From Bacillota bacterium (GTDB lineage Bacteria > Bacillota > SHA-98 > UBA4971), in NCBI GenBank assembly GCA_024653485.1, contig JANLFY010000001.1, forward strand, positions 230,160 through 294,159: a stretch of 64,000 nucleotides of DNA. Direction: 5' to 3'. Positions 1 to 9,209 of this stretch are shown in pieces. The notes under the pieces are model-generated. The model made no database searches and was not told the origin of the DNA. It worked only from the letters and a program-made list of their open reading frames with translations. A program made the translations under genes and the position numbers. How positions within the stretch are numbered: position 1 is the first letter of the stretch; every line of letters begins with the position of its first letter.

Positions 1-2
1 TA

Positions 3-1490
3 GTGTTCCTGCTTTCTGTGGTTTGTGTCCTGCCGGCGGCGGCGGCGCCCGCCAGCGGCCATATCGTCATCCTGTACACTAACGACGTCCACGGGAGACT
101 TGAGGCCTTCAAACCATCGGGTTCGAACGAGGCAATCGGAGGCATGATCAAGCTGGCGACTCTCGTGGAAGACATCGTTGCCAAGGAGGGCGAGAACGTC
201 CTCATACTCAACGCGGGCGACTCCATTCACGGTACCAACATCGTCAACCTTTTCGAGGGGAAGTCGATGATAGAGGTGATGGAGGCAGTCGGCGTCCAGG
301 CTATGGCCGTCGGCAACCACGAGTTCAACTATGGCCAGCCGGTGCTGCTCGAGAGGGCAAACGAAGCTGACTTCCCGTTCCTGTCGGCCAACACCATCAG
401 AGTGATTGACGGGCGTGCGATCCTCCCCGGCGTTCTCATAGTCACCGTGGACGGGATCCGCGTCGGCATTTTGGGGTTGTCTCCGCTGGACACGTACACG
501 TCCACCCATCCGAAGAACGTCGTTGGACTTGAGTTCGTCGACCCCATCAGGGTGGCGGGGTGGATGGTGCCGTTCCTGCGCGAACAGGAGGGTGTGGATA
601 TCGTAATCGCCCTCAGTCATATCGGCTACGAAGAAGACAAGAAGCTCGCCTCGGCTGTTCCGGGCATAGACGTGATAGTGGGTGGGCACAGCCACACTCG
701 ACTCGAGAAACCGGAGAAAGTCGGGGGCACGATCATAGTCTCCGCTGGCGAGCATGCTAGGGACCTGGGAAAGCTCGAGATCACCGTTGAGAATGGCATT
801 GTCACGGCGTTCTCAGGTGGGCTTGTTCCCGTGGCCGCGGGCGTGGCCGAGGACAATGAGGTCAAGGCGATCGTCGCCGGCTACCAAAAGCAGCTCGAGG
901 AGAGGCTGTCCGCTGTTGTGGGTGAGTCCATGGTGACGCTCGACGGCGAGCGCGCGCACGTGCGCACACGTGAGACCAACCTGGGGAATCTCGTCGCAGA
1001 CGTGATGCGCGCTGCAGGCCAAGCTGACATCGCCCTCACGAACGGAGGCGGTATCAGGGCATCCATGGACAAGGGGCCCATCACGGTTGGAGAGATCTTC
1101 ACAGTCCTTCCCTTCGACAACACCCTTGTCGTGCTCGAGGTGAGCGGTGAGAACGTCAAGAAGGCGTTGGAGCGAGCGGTGAGCGATTACCCGAAGGAGC
1201 TCGGCGCGTTCCTGCAGGTCTCGGGGGTGCGGTTCGAGTTCGATCCCGCCAAACCGGCTGGAGGGCGTGTGATGTCAGTGGAGATCGCAGGCGCTCCTCT
1301 CGATCCGAAGAAGCTCTATAAGGTAGCTACCAACGACTTCATGGCTGCCGGCGGCGACGGTTACGACATGTTCAAAGGCGCGAAGGTTCTGTTCTCTTCG
1401 GGAGAGATGCTCCGCGACGTCATGGCGCGGTACATAGCGGAGGCGGGCGCGGTCTCGCCCCAAGTTGAGGCAAGGATAGTGGTCAAATAG
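3..1490 (+). CDS. Secreted 5'-nucleotidase / metallophosphatase (UshA family), 5' end possibly cut
   Basis: Two-domain 5'-nucleotidase that hydrolyses nucleotides or UDP-sugars outside the membrane. The N-terminal calcineurin-like metallophosphatase carries the family metal-binding motifs NDVHG (about residue 27), NAGDSIHG, GNHEF and GGHSH. The C-terminal substrate domain has NLVADVMR, TNGGGIRA, FPFDN and the NDFMAAGGDGY loop. The visible N-terminus is a short hydrophobic Ala-rich stretch, the core of a signal peptide. It begins with GTG at the third base of the window, so the true start and the positively charged n-region may lie upstream. Length (about 495 residues) fits the family. A GC-rich hairpin follows the stop. 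The exact substrate cannot be told from sequence. Confidence 0.9.
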   Translation: MFLLSVVCVLPAAAAPASGHIVILYTNDVHGRLEAFKPSGSNEAIGGMIKLATLVEDIVAKEGENVLILNAGDSIHGTNIVNLFEGKSMIEVMEAVGVQAMAVGNHEFNYGQPVLLERANEADFPFLSANTIRVIDGRAILPGVLIVTVDGIRVGILGLSPLDTYTSTHPKNVVGLEFVDPIRVAGWMVPFLREQEGVDIVIALSHIGYEEDKKLASAVPGIDVIVGGHSHTRLEKPEKVGGTIIVSAGEHARDLGKLEITVENGIVTAFSGGLVPVAAGVAEDNEVKAIVAGYQKQLEERLSAVVGESMVTLDGERAHVRTRETNLGNLVADVMRAAGQADIALTNGGGIRASMDKGPITVGEIFTVLPFDNTLVVLEVSGENVKKALERAVSDYPKELGAFLQVSGVRFEFDPAKPAGGRVMSVEIAGAPLDPKKLYKVATNDFMAAGGDGYDMFKGAKVLFSSGEMLRDVMARYIAEAGAVSPQVEARIVVK

Positions 1491-1523
1491 TCGCCCTTCC
1501 TGCGCGCCGTGCGGGTGGCAGTG

Positions 1524-1555
1524 GCGTGACAGGACACGGGCGTGACAGGAAACGC
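1524..1555. repeat. Tandem 16-bp direct repeat
   Basis: Two adjacent copies of a 16-base unit beginning GCGTGACAGG (14 of 16 bases identical) lie between the nucleotidase and the GH1 gene. The function is unknown. The repeat could be a protein-binding site for the gene downstream or a simple slippage duplication. Confidence 0.5.
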
Positions 1556-1595
1556 GCAGGAACGGGGCATCGACCCCTGCTCCGGTAGTGGCTCT

Positions 1596-1626
1596 GGCTC
1601 GGCCCGGGTTCCGCCTGGGCCGAGCC
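1596..1626. terminator. GC-rich hairpin downstream of the nucleotidase
   Basis: GGCTCGGCCC pairs perfectly with GGGCCGAGCC around an 11-base loop. There is no T-tract on the + side, so this is either a weak terminator or an RNA-stabilising hairpin. It sits midway between the nucleotidase stop and the GH1 start. Confidence 0.4.
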
Positions 1627-1687
1627 GCGGGTTGAGGACGAGTTGAGGATGAGGAGAGCGGAAGAGCGGGCCGGGAGGGGAGACGTC

Positions 1688-2983
1688 ATGGATGGTGAAG
1701 CCGACGGGACAGGGAAGCTCTTCCCCAAGGGTTTCTTGTGGGGTGCTGCGACTTCGTCGCATCAAGTCGAGGGAAACAACGTAAACAATGACTGGTGGGA
1801 CTGGGAGCAGCTGCCGGGCAAGGTAGCCCGCGGCGACAAATCGGGCGACGCTTGCGACCACTACAACCGGTACAAGCGTGACTTCGAGATAGCGCGCGAC
1901 CTCGGGCACAACGCCCACAGGTTGTCTCTGGAGTGGAGCAGGATAGAGCCTGACGAGGGCCGTTTCGACCGAGGGGCCATCGAGCATTACCGCGAGGTTC
2001 TAGGCACGTTGAGGTCATTCGGCATGGCGACCATGGTGACGCTGCACCACTTCACGAATCCGCGATGGCTTGCGGCCAAAGGCGGCTGGGCGCTTGCCGA
2101 GGTCGTGGACCTCTTTGAGAGGTATTCACGTCACGTGGCGGAGCAGCTGGGAGAGCTCGTTGACTTCTGGATCACCGTAAACGAGCCGATGGTGTATGCA
2201 ACACATGGGTATTTGCTCGGCTGGTGGCCGCCGGAGAAGAGATCCATCGTGCTCGCGTTTCGCGTAGCCAAGAATCTCGCGAGAGCGCACGGCCGGGCGT
2301 ACCACGCCATCCATGACGTGCTTGGGGCGCGGGGCCGCACTCCCGCCGTGGGAATCGCCAAGAACATGATGATCTTCGATCCAAAGAACCCAGGAAACAA
2401 ACTAGATGGAGTGGTGGCAAGGAAGCTGGACCGCATTTTCAATACGTCATTTCTCGACGCACTGACAACTGGGGTCATGGATTTCCCTCTGGTGACGCGG
2501 GAGTCCGACCGGGGGATCGCGGGCACTCAGGACTTCATCGGCGTGAACTACTATTCGCGCACTCTCGCTTCGTTCAGCTTCTGCAAGCCCAGGACCCTGT
2601 TCATGGACATGTCGGTGAAGGAGGATGCCGAGAAGAATAGCCTCGGATGGGAGATCTACCCTGAGGGGCTCTATCGGATCCTCATGCGTGTGAAGGGATA
2701 CGGCCTGCCCGTGTACATAACGGAGAACGGCATATGCACCGATGATGACCGACAGAGGGAGCGTTTCATCCTTCTGCACCTCCGCGAGGCGGCTCGCGCG
2801 ATAGCCGACGGAGTTGACGTGTGCGGCTATTTCCACTGGTCGCTAATGGACAACTTCGAATGGAAAGAGGGGTTTACGCCCAGGTTTGGCCTTGTGGGGG
2901 TGGATTACAAGACTCAGAAGAGAACGATTCGCCCGAGTGCGAGACTCTACTCCGAGGTAATTCGCGAAGGGAAGCTGCCGTGA
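1688..2983 (+). CDS. Glycoside hydrolase family 1 (beta-glucosidase/beta-galactosidase)
   Basis: Retaining beta-glycosidase of family GH1, a cytoplasmic TIM barrel of 431 residues (family usually 430-480). The start FPKGFLWGAATSSHQVEG is the GH1 N-terminal signature. The acid/base glutamate is in WITVNEPM (about E166) and the nucleophile in YITENG (about E346). The C-terminal WSLMDNFEW motif, which binds the sugar in the -1 site, is intact. The ATG chosen follows GGGAGGGGAG at good spacing; an upstream in-frame start would add 15 Arg/Glu-rich residues with no family similarity. No signal peptide is seen, so it probably acts on imported disaccharides. It lies with the GH57 and GH13 genes in a carbohydrate cluster. 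Confidence 0.93.
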   Translation: MDGEADGTGKLFPKGFLWGAATSSHQVEGNNVNNDWWDWEQLPGKVARGDKSGDACDHYNRYKRDFEIARDLGHNAHRLSLEWSRIEPDEGRFDRGAIEHYREVLGTLRSFGMATMVTLHHFTNPRWLAAKGGWALAEVVDLFERYSRHVAEQLGELVDFWITVNEPMVYATHGYLLGWWPPEKRSIVLAFRVAKNLARAHGRAYHAIHDVLGARGRTPAVGIAKNMMIFDPKNPGNKLDGVVARKLDRIFNTSFLDALTTGVMDFPLVTRESDRGIAGTQDFIGVNYYSRTLASFSFCKPRTLFMDMSVKEDAEKNSLGWEIYPEGLYRILMRVKGYGLPVYITENGICTDDDRQRERFILLHLREAARAIADGVDVCGYFHWSLMDNFEWKEGFTPRFGLVGVDYKTQKRTIRPSARLYSEVIREGKLP

Positions 2984-3042
2984 CATCTCCCGCTCGTGAT
3001 CCGCGGAGTCCGCGGCGCGGGTCTATTACTCATTGTCGCGTG

Positions 3043-3056
3043 CTACAACGTTGTAG
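3043..3056. promoter_or_regulatory. Perfect 14-bp palindrome, LacI-type operator candidate
   Basis: CTACAACGTTGTAG is a perfect palindrome with a central CG. This half-site layout (AAC|GTT core) is typical of LacI-family repressors, which often control polysaccharide genes. It lies about 200 bases upstream of the GH57 start, in the 268-base gap after the GH1 gene. No LacI-family gene is in the window, so the regulator would be encoded elsewhere. Confidence 0.45.
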
Positions 3057-3251
3057 TAGCTCTGTTTCGCAGTGCCTCTCGGTCCCGAGGAGGTCGAGGA
3101 GTCCTTCGGCGGGCGCGTTAGGTGCCCCACGGCCTTTCGGTTTCGGTCCGAATTGAGGCGCGTCGAGTGCGCTGCGTGCGCGCCCGAATGCTCCAACGGC
3201 GGCGCGCATGGTCCGGAAAGGAGATCAAGGAGCAAGGGAGGGCGAACCTGC

Positions 3252-6200
3252 GTGAGACAATACCGAAACCTGTCAGCGGCGATTGTCGCTACGCTTCTCT
3301 TGGGAGTCATCTGGGGCTGTCCCGGACGCGTGCTGAGCGCTGAGGAGCCGCTCTACGTGGCCCTCATCTGGCACAACCACCAACCTTTCTACAAGAACCC
3401 CGCGACCGGCGAGTACATGCTGCCGTGGGTGAGGATGCACGCTGTCAAAGACTACTACGACATGGTCTCAATCCTCAAAGAGTACCCAGGTGTCCATTGC
3501 ACGTTCAATCTGGTGCCGTCCCTCATTCTCCAGCTCGATGAGTGCTCTCAAGGCGCGAAAGACGTGTGGCAGGCCATCTCCGAGAAGCCGGCTTCAGAAC
3601 TTACCCGTGAGGAGAGAGAGTTCATCCTACGGAGATTCTTCGACGCAAACTGGGAGAGGATCATCAAGAGGCATCCGCGATACTGGCAGCTCTTACAAGA
3701 GCGCGGAGAGGCGGTGACCGACGCGAGCATCTCCCGGGCCCTCCAGACGTTCACGGATCAAGACTACAGGGATCTTCAGGTCTGGTTCAACCTCGCTTGG
3801 CTCGATCCCGACTTCAAAGAGGGCGATCCTCTGATGAAGGCGTTGATTGACAAGGGCCAGGGTTTCACGGAGGAAGATAAGCGCCGGGTGCTCGAGAAGC
3901 ACGTTCAGATCATGAGACAGGTAATCCCGCTGTACCGGTCCATGCAGGACTCCGGCCACATCGAGGTCACTACCACCCCGTTCTACCATCCCATCATGCC
4001 GCTCTTGTACAACGTGGAGCTTGCCCGCGTGGCCAGTCCGAAGCTGAACCTGCCCAGCCGGGCGTTCGCGCATGTAGAGGATGTCGAGTCTCAGCTAGAT
4101 ATGGCTGTGCGGTTCTACGAGGACCATTTCGGACGCAAACCGCGCGGACTGTGGCCTTCCGAGCAGGCCGTGGGACAAGACATCGTGGGGCTCGTCAGCG
4201 ACGCGGGCTTTCAGTGGATGGTGTCTAGCGAGGGAGTGCTCGCGAGGTCTCTCGGGGTGAGCCTCCGTGACGGCTCGGGAAACGTCGTCAGGCCTGACCT
4301 CTTGTACAAGCCGTACATAGTCAAAGATGAGGGCAGGTCCGTTGTCGTGCTCTTCCGCGACATCGTGCTCTCGGACAAGATAGGGTTCAGCTACTCCGGC
4401 ATGAACGGTGCCGCCGCAGCCCTCGACTTCATGAATTACCTGCGTAAAGTGAAGCGAGACCTTGCAGGGACGCCAGGGCCGCACGTGGTGACGGTGGCGC
4501 TCGATGGCGAGAACTGCTGGGAGTACTACGATAATGATGGGAAGGAATTCCTACATTCCCTGTACAAGATGCTGAGCGCGGATCCCGGTTTCAAGGCCGT
4601 GACGGTTGAAGAGTACCTGAAAGTTCACCCCGCCAAGGACAGAATCCCGGTCCTGCACACGGGCTCCTGGATTTCCGACAATCTGGAGACCTGGGTGGGT
4701 GAGGCCGAAGAGAACAAGGCATGGGATTACCTGGCGAGAGCGCGCGATGTCCTCGCGGCGTACACGTCGGAGAACGCCGGGAACGAGGCGGCGCAGGGGG
4801 CCGTCGCCCTCGCGTGGGACGAGCTCTACGCCGCGGAGGGGAGCGACTGGTTCTGGTGGTACGGTGACGACCAGGACTCCGGCAACGACGCCGCGTTCGA
4901 CGAGCTCTTCAGGACCCACCTCCAGAACGTGTACTCAGCTATCGGGCAGGCGATTCCGGCTTACCTGTACATGCCCATAATCCCGAAAGAGGCGGCCAAG
5001 CCCGACGTCCAGATGACCGGCTTTGCGAAGGTAACTCCTGACGGCAAGATAGATCCGGGCGAGTGGGCGCCTGCGGCCATGTACTTCAAGACTGAGGCGG
5101 CTCCCATGCCAGGCGGCGGAGGGGAGATGATCCTCAGAGCCCTCTGGGTAGGGGTGGATGCGGAAAGCCTCTACCTGCGCTTCGATATGAGGAGCAGCTT
5201 CAAGGATTTCCTGGGCACCGACGCCACGCTGGCCGCTTACCTTTCGAACCCCAGGCGTGCGGAGGCGAACAGCGTTCCGAGGTTAAGCGGCCAGGGAAGC
5301 GCCGCGACCGCTCTCGGGTTCGCGCCCGGTGCCGAGGTGCTCGTGAGTTTCAAGGACCTCGCAAGCCCGGGCCCCGCGAAGGCACGCCTCGCGTTCGCTG
5401 GCGGCGACGAGACGTGGGTTGACGTGAAAGAGCTCCCCGGCGCAGCCGCCGACCGCACCATTGAGCTAAAGGTCCCGTTCGCTGATGTGGGGCTCCGGCC
5501 TGGGGATGCTGTGAGCCTCGCGGTGGTGGCTTCCAAGAACGGCAGGAACGTGGACATGCTACCGCTCGGGGGACCCGCCGAGGCGAGGATGCCCGAAATC
5601 ATCGCCGGCGAGACTCTTTTCAAATGGGACGACCCCGCCGGCGACGACCACGGCCCGGGCAGCTACACGTACCCTCTGAACGCTGCCTTCAAGCCCGGAG
5701 TCTTCGACATGCTGTCCTTTGAGGTCCTCAAGACGGGAGACGAGGTCGTGTTCCAGGTGAGGCTCGCCGGAGACATCACGAACCCTTGGAACTCGCCTGT
5801 GGGCGTGTCCCTCCAGACCATCGACGTGTATATCGACACCGACCGCAAAGCTGGGTCGGGAAAGATCGAGGGGCTTGGTGGAAGGCACGTGACCTTCGCG
5901 CCAGAGTCGGCGTGGGAGTACGCCATCTGGGTCGAAGGCTGGAACCAGAGGATATTTGCGGCAGACGGCAAAGAGGTCCAGGCGGGCGTGAGAGTGAGCC
6001 AGGACCCGGTCAATAAGATCATCTCCATCCGGATCCCTGGTGCTGCTCTGGGCGAACCGCAGCCAACCTGGGGCTACCAGGTCTTCATCCTGAGCCAGGA
6101 GGGTTATCCGGCGCCCGGGAACCTGCGGGTGAGGGAAGTCCTGTCCACGGCTCAAGAGTGGCGCTTGGGCGGAGGAGACGATTCCGAGATAGACCCGAAC

Positions 6201-6311
6201 GTCATCGATCTACTGGCTCCTCCCGGAAAGACCCAGGAGGAGATCCTCGGAGCTTACGACGTGGGCGCGGGCAGGCTCGCGGAAGTCCCGATGGTGTATG
6301 GAGGCAGGTGA
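3252..6311 (+). CDS. Secreted GH57 glycoside hydrolase (amylopullulanase-like) with C-terminal glucodextranase/DOMON-like domain
   Basis: Large exported alpha-glucan hydrolase of about 1019 residues. From the chosen GTG the protein starts with a signal peptide (Arg near the N-terminus, an AAIVATLLLGVIW core, cleavage near VLSAEE). The GH57 domain follows, with HNHQP at about residue 41, WPSEQAV carrying the presumed nucleophile (E304) and ALDGEN carrying the presumed acid (D418). After about residue 600, two beta-rich segments (around 590-790 and 800-1010) resemble the glucodextranase/DOMON-type sugar-binding modules found behind GH57 domains. The GTG was preferred because AAGGAG and GGGAGGG precede it and the upstream frame is Cys/Arg-rich and unlike a signal sequence. 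Likely role: extracellular starch or pullulan attack feeding the GH13 enzyme next door. Substrate specificity is inferred. Confidence 0.88.
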   Translation: MRQYRNLSAAIVATLLLGVIWGCPGRVLSAEEPLYVALIWHNHQPFYKNPATGEYMLPWVRMHAVKDYYDMVSILKEYPGVHCTFNLVPSLILQLDECSQGAKDVWQAISEKPASELTREEREFILRRFFDANWERIIKRHPRYWQLLQERGEAVTDASISRALQTFTDQDYRDLQVWFNLAWLDPDFKEGDPLMKALIDKGQGFTEEDKRRVLEKHVQIMRQVIPLYRSMQDSGHIEVTTTPFYHPIMPLLYNVELARVASPKLNLPSRAFAHVEDVESQLDMAVRFYEDHFGRKPRGLWPSEQAVGQDIVGLVSDAGFQWMVSSEGVLARSLGVSLRDGSGNVVRPDLLYKPYIVKDEGRSVVVLFRDIVLSDKIGFSYSGMNGAAAALDFMNYLRKVKRDLAGTPGPHVVTVALDGENCWEYYDNDGKEFLHSLYKMLSADPGFKAVTVEEYLKVHPAKDRIPVLHTGSWISDNLETWVGEAEENKAWDYLARARDVLAAYTSENAGNEAAQGAVALAWDELYAAEGSDWFWWYGDDQDSGNDAAFDELFRTHLQNVYSAIGQAIPAYLYMPIIPKEAAKPDVQMTGFAKVTPDGKIDPGEWAPAAMYFKTEAAPMPGGGGEMILRALWVGVDAESLYLRFDMRSSFKDFLGTDATLAAYLSNPRRAEANSVPRLSGQGSAATALGFAPGAEVLVSFKDLASPGPAKARLAFAGGDETWVDVKELPGAAADRTIELKVPFADVGLRPGDAVSLAVVASKNGRNVDMLPLGGPAEARMPEIIAGETLFKWDDPAGDDHGPGSYTYPLNAAFKPGVFDMLSFEVLKTGDEVVFQVRLAGDITNPWNSPVGVSLQTIDVYIDTDRKAGSGKIEGLGGRHVTFAPESAWEYAIWVEGWNQRIFAADGKEVQAGVRVSQDPVNKIISIRIPGAALGEPQPTWGYQVFILSQEGYPAPGNLRVREVLSTAQEWRLGGGDDSEIDPNVIDLLAPPGKTQEEILGAYDVGAGRLAEVPMVYGGR

Positions 6312-6511
6312 CCATCGCAGGCGAGTGAAGAGGCGTGTTCTCTGGTAGCTGCGCGAAGGCGGGGCCGGCCATCCCCGACCCAGCAGGCGGTCGGTGGCGG
6401 CCCCAGCCTTGCGCGGAGCGTGTCCGTTGGGATATCATCGGTGGTGTCGAGCGGTGATGTCCGGCGCGGGATACATCACAGGTCAACGTCACGGGTTCTG
6501 AGGAGGCGACC

Positions 6512-8482
6512 ATGGAAGCGTTTCGCGAGAACGAGGCTTGTGCGCGCGTGGGGTTGCGAGGGTCTAGGAATGGCGTTGGGGAGGACGCCCGAGTCTTGAC
6601 CATAGCGGGAGCGGGAGAGGGAGACGGAGAGGGACTTGCGCTGGTGGGAGCATGGCACGGGCAGGAGACCCCGTATGTGGAACGTCCCGACGAGAACACG
6701 GTCGCCATCAGGTTCAGGGTGAAGTCGGACGATGTAAGCGGCGTCTTCTTGGAAGTGCGAGGGGGGTCTTGCTCGGGACGCCGCCAAGTCGTGGCTATGG
6801 ATCCGTATGCTGTCCAGGGCGGATTCACTCAGTATCGCGCCGAGGTCGCCGCCTCGGGAGGCCTGCTTTCCTACAGGTTCCTCCTGCAGCTGGACGGCGC
6901 AGCGGCCTCCACTTTCGGCGCGGCCCGAACGGCGTGGCACGTGCTGACAGGGGAGCGCGAGAGCGGGTCGACAGACTCAACAGGATGGCACACGCTGGAT
7001 GTCTCGCGTCTTCGTGTGTTCAAGACGCCTGGGTGGGTGCGCGACGCCGTGTTCTATCAGATTTTCCCGGATAGATTCGCGAACGGGGACCCGGCCAACG
7101 ATCCCGTCGGCACTCGGCCTTGGGGGGAGGCTCCCACTCGCGACAACTTCTTCGGCGGCGACTTCCAGGGGATCATCGACAAGATCCCTTACCTTAGGGC
7201 TCTAGGGATCACGGCCGTGTGGCTGAACCCGGTGTTCGAGTCCGTGTCGAACCACAAGTACGACACCGCGGACTACCTGCGGGTGGATAGAGCCTTCGGA
7301 GACCTCGCCAAGTTTCGAGAGCTTGTTGCGAAGCTTCACGCGTCCGGGATCAGGGTGATACTGGATGGCGTGTTCAACCATACCGGCGACGAGTTCTGGG
7401 CTTTCCAGGACATAGTGGCGAGAGGTTCTGCATCGCCCTACCTCAACTGGTACTACGTTCACGATCTGCCGGTAAGACGCCATCCAAGACCTAATTACGA
7501 GGCGTGGTGGGGATTCGCGGACCTTCCCAAGCTCAATATGGATAATCCGGAGGTTCGCAGGTACATACTCAACGTGGCCACCTTTTGGATGGAGGAGGTC
7601 GGCATCGACGGGTGGCGCCTGGACGTTCCAAACGAGGTGGATCACTCGTTTTGGAAGGTCTTCCGCGATCATGTGAAGAGAGTGAATCCCGATGCGTACA
7701 TAGTGGGTGAGATCTGGCGTGATGGCTCGCCATGGCTCAAGGGAGACGAGTTCGACGCGGTGATGAACTACGTGTTCCGTGATGCTGTGCTCGACTTCTT
7801 CGCAAGGGGCAGGACATCCGCGTCTGAACTCGCGGATAGCCTGGAGAAGCTGAAAGCGGAGTACCCCGAGCAGGCCAGCGCGGCCTTGCTCAACCTCCTC
7901 GGGAGCCACGACACGGAGCGCGTCCTCACGGCGTTCGAGGGCGACAGACAGCGGATGATCCCTGCGGTCGTGTTCCAGATGACCTTCCCAGGGGCGCCTA
8001 TGGTATATTACGGAGACGAGGTAGGGATGGCCGGCGAGAAAGACCCCGGATGCCGAGGGACCATGATCTGGGACGAGCACCTCCAAGATCGCGAGTTGTT
8101 CGGGATCTATCGCAGACTCATCCACCTTCGGCGCCGGAGCGCAGCCTTGAGACGAGGGGACATGCGATGGCTTCTCGTGGACGATCCTTCGAGGACTCTA
8201 GCTTTCATGCGGAGATCCGAGGACGAGGTCGCGGTGATAGTCGTGTGCGCGGACGAAAGACAAGTCACGCTCGATCTGAATCTCGGGGCGGTGCACGGCT
8301 GGCGCGAGTGGAGGCATCCGGAATGCGCCGGCATGGCGAGGGAGTACGGCGTCCGCGCGCTCTCTGACGCGCTGACGGGGCGCGTGTACCCGGTGGTAGA
8401 CGGCAGGGTGAGGCTGGAATGCGTCGGCCGGCACCAGGCTGTCGTCCTGACTTCGGGACCATGCGGGGTAGAGGCGGGTTGA
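6512..8482 (+). CDS. GH13 alpha-amylase family enzyme (neopullulanase/cyclomaltodextrinase/maltogenic type)
   Basis: Cytoplasmic maltodextrin-hydrolysing enzyme of 656 residues. An N-terminal CBM34-like domain (about 1-170) precedes the barrel, which starts at VFYQIFPDRFANGDP, a hallmark of the neopullulanase subfamily. Catalytic residues are visible: the nucleophile in GWRLDVPNE (about D371), the acid in IVGEIW (about E400) and the transition-state Asp in GSHDTERV (about D467). FNHTGDEFW is region I. There is no signal peptide. The ATG follows GAGGAGG at optimal distance. Together with the GH57 and GH1 genes this suggests secreted depolymerisation followed by internal hydrolysis of imported oligosaccharides. 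No sugar transporter is in the cluster. Confidence 0.92.
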   Translation: MEAFRENEACARVGLRGSRNGVGEDARVLTIAGAGEGDGEGLALVGAWHGQETPYVERPDENTVAIRFRVKSDDVSGVFLEVRGGSCSGRRQVVAMDPYAVQGGFTQYRAEVAASGGLLSYRFLLQLDGAAASTFGAARTAWHVLTGERESGSTDSTGWHTLDVSRLRVFKTPGWVRDAVFYQIFPDRFANGDPANDPVGTRPWGEAPTRDNFFGGDFQGIIDKIPYLRALGITAVWLNPVFESVSNHKYDTADYLRVDRAFGDLAKFRELVAKLHASGIRVILDGVFNHTGDEFWAFQDIVARGSASPYLNWYYVHDLPVRRHPRPNYEAWWGFADLPKLNMDNPEVRRYILNVATFWMEEVGIDGWRLDVPNEVDHSFWKVFRDHVKRVNPDAYIVGEIWRDGSPWLKGDEFDAVMNYVFRDAVLDFFARGRTSASELADSLEKLKAEYPEQASAALLNLLGSHDTERVLTAFEGDRQRMIPAVVFQMTFPGAPMVYYGDEVGMAGEKDPGCRGTMIWDEHLQDRELFGIYRRLIHLRRRSAALRRGDMRWLLVDDPSRTLAFMRRSEDEVAVIVVCADERQVTLDLNLGAVHGWREWRHPECAGMAREYGVRALSDALTGRVYPVVDGRVRLECVGRHQAVVLTSGPCGVEAG

Positions 8483-8615
8483 GCGTCGGGAGGGAGGTAG
8501 CGCTGTGTTGGGGGGGCGGGGGCGGGTCATATCGACCCCAGGGCGGCAGGACTGCGAGGACGTAGTTGCTTCGGAAGGCGCGATGCCCACACAGTTCTCT
8601 GTTGCCTTTTAATGG

Positions 8616-8634
8616 CAAGAGGCGTTGCCTCTTG
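8616..8634. promoter_or_regulatory. Perfect 8-bp inverted repeat overlapping a -35 box
   Basis: CAAGAGGC and GCCTCTTG are separated by three bases, and the right arm runs into the TTGACA of the T-box promoter. The position suits a repressor operator. It lacks a T-tract, so it is unlikely to be the terminator of the GH13 gene. Confidence 0.4.
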
Positions 8635-8660
8635 ACAAGGCGTACTCCACATGCTAGATT
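8632..8660 (+). promoter_or_regulatory. Sigma-A type promoter of the T-box leader
   Basis: TTGACA and TAGATT are separated by exactly 17 bases, one of the best consensus matches in the window. Transcription would start about 8667, leaving a roughly 680-base leader before the transporter gene. Confidence 0.8.
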
Positions 8661-8966
8661 ATGAATTAACATACACATCCTGGCGAGAATGGCCTGCGCA
8701 GGCGAAGAAAGCACAGGATGCTGCAGGCGACAGCGGAAGAGCTCTCTAAAAGCGATGACGGGGAAGAGTAGGCCGGACGCGCCTCCCTAGAGAGCTGGGG
8801 GCGGTGGAATCCCGGTGGGGCAAGCCGGCTGAACCACACCCTTGAGCGCGGACCGAAACCGCTGCGGCAACGAAGGTGGGCCGGGGTCCAGTTACCCCTC
8901 TCACCACGGCAGTTCGGGAGTAGGCTCCGACGGGTCTCGCCCGTTAGTGCGAGGAGGTATAAGCCC

Positions 8967-9017
8967 ATGGCTTGCGGCACGCTTGCTGTGCCTTCACCAA
9001 CCGCGGTCGAGCCGTGA
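8967..9017 (+). CDS. Possible 16-residue ORF inside the T-box leader
   Basis: A short frame encoding MACGTLAVPSPTAVEP begins with ATG eight bases after a perfect AGGAGGT. It lies in the extra segment between the Stem I region and the T-box. It contains no histidine codons, so it is not a classical attenuation leader peptide. It may be chance or a translated regulatory ORF; nothing else supports it. Confidence 0.25.
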   Translation: MACGTLAVPSPTAVEP

Positions 9018-9209
9018 GTCGCCTCAAGACTCAAGATTCGAGTCGTGAGCGCGTAAGACGTTCGGCGACAGACGGACAGAAGGCGACAGACTCGGGGCGT
9101 GGTGGGAGCGCGACGCGCGACGCTGGGGCCGTGCAGAGCCGGGCCGTACCGGAGAATGAGCGGGTCGCGGCGCTACGCCGCGACCAATGAGGGTGGGACC
9201 ACGGGAGAT

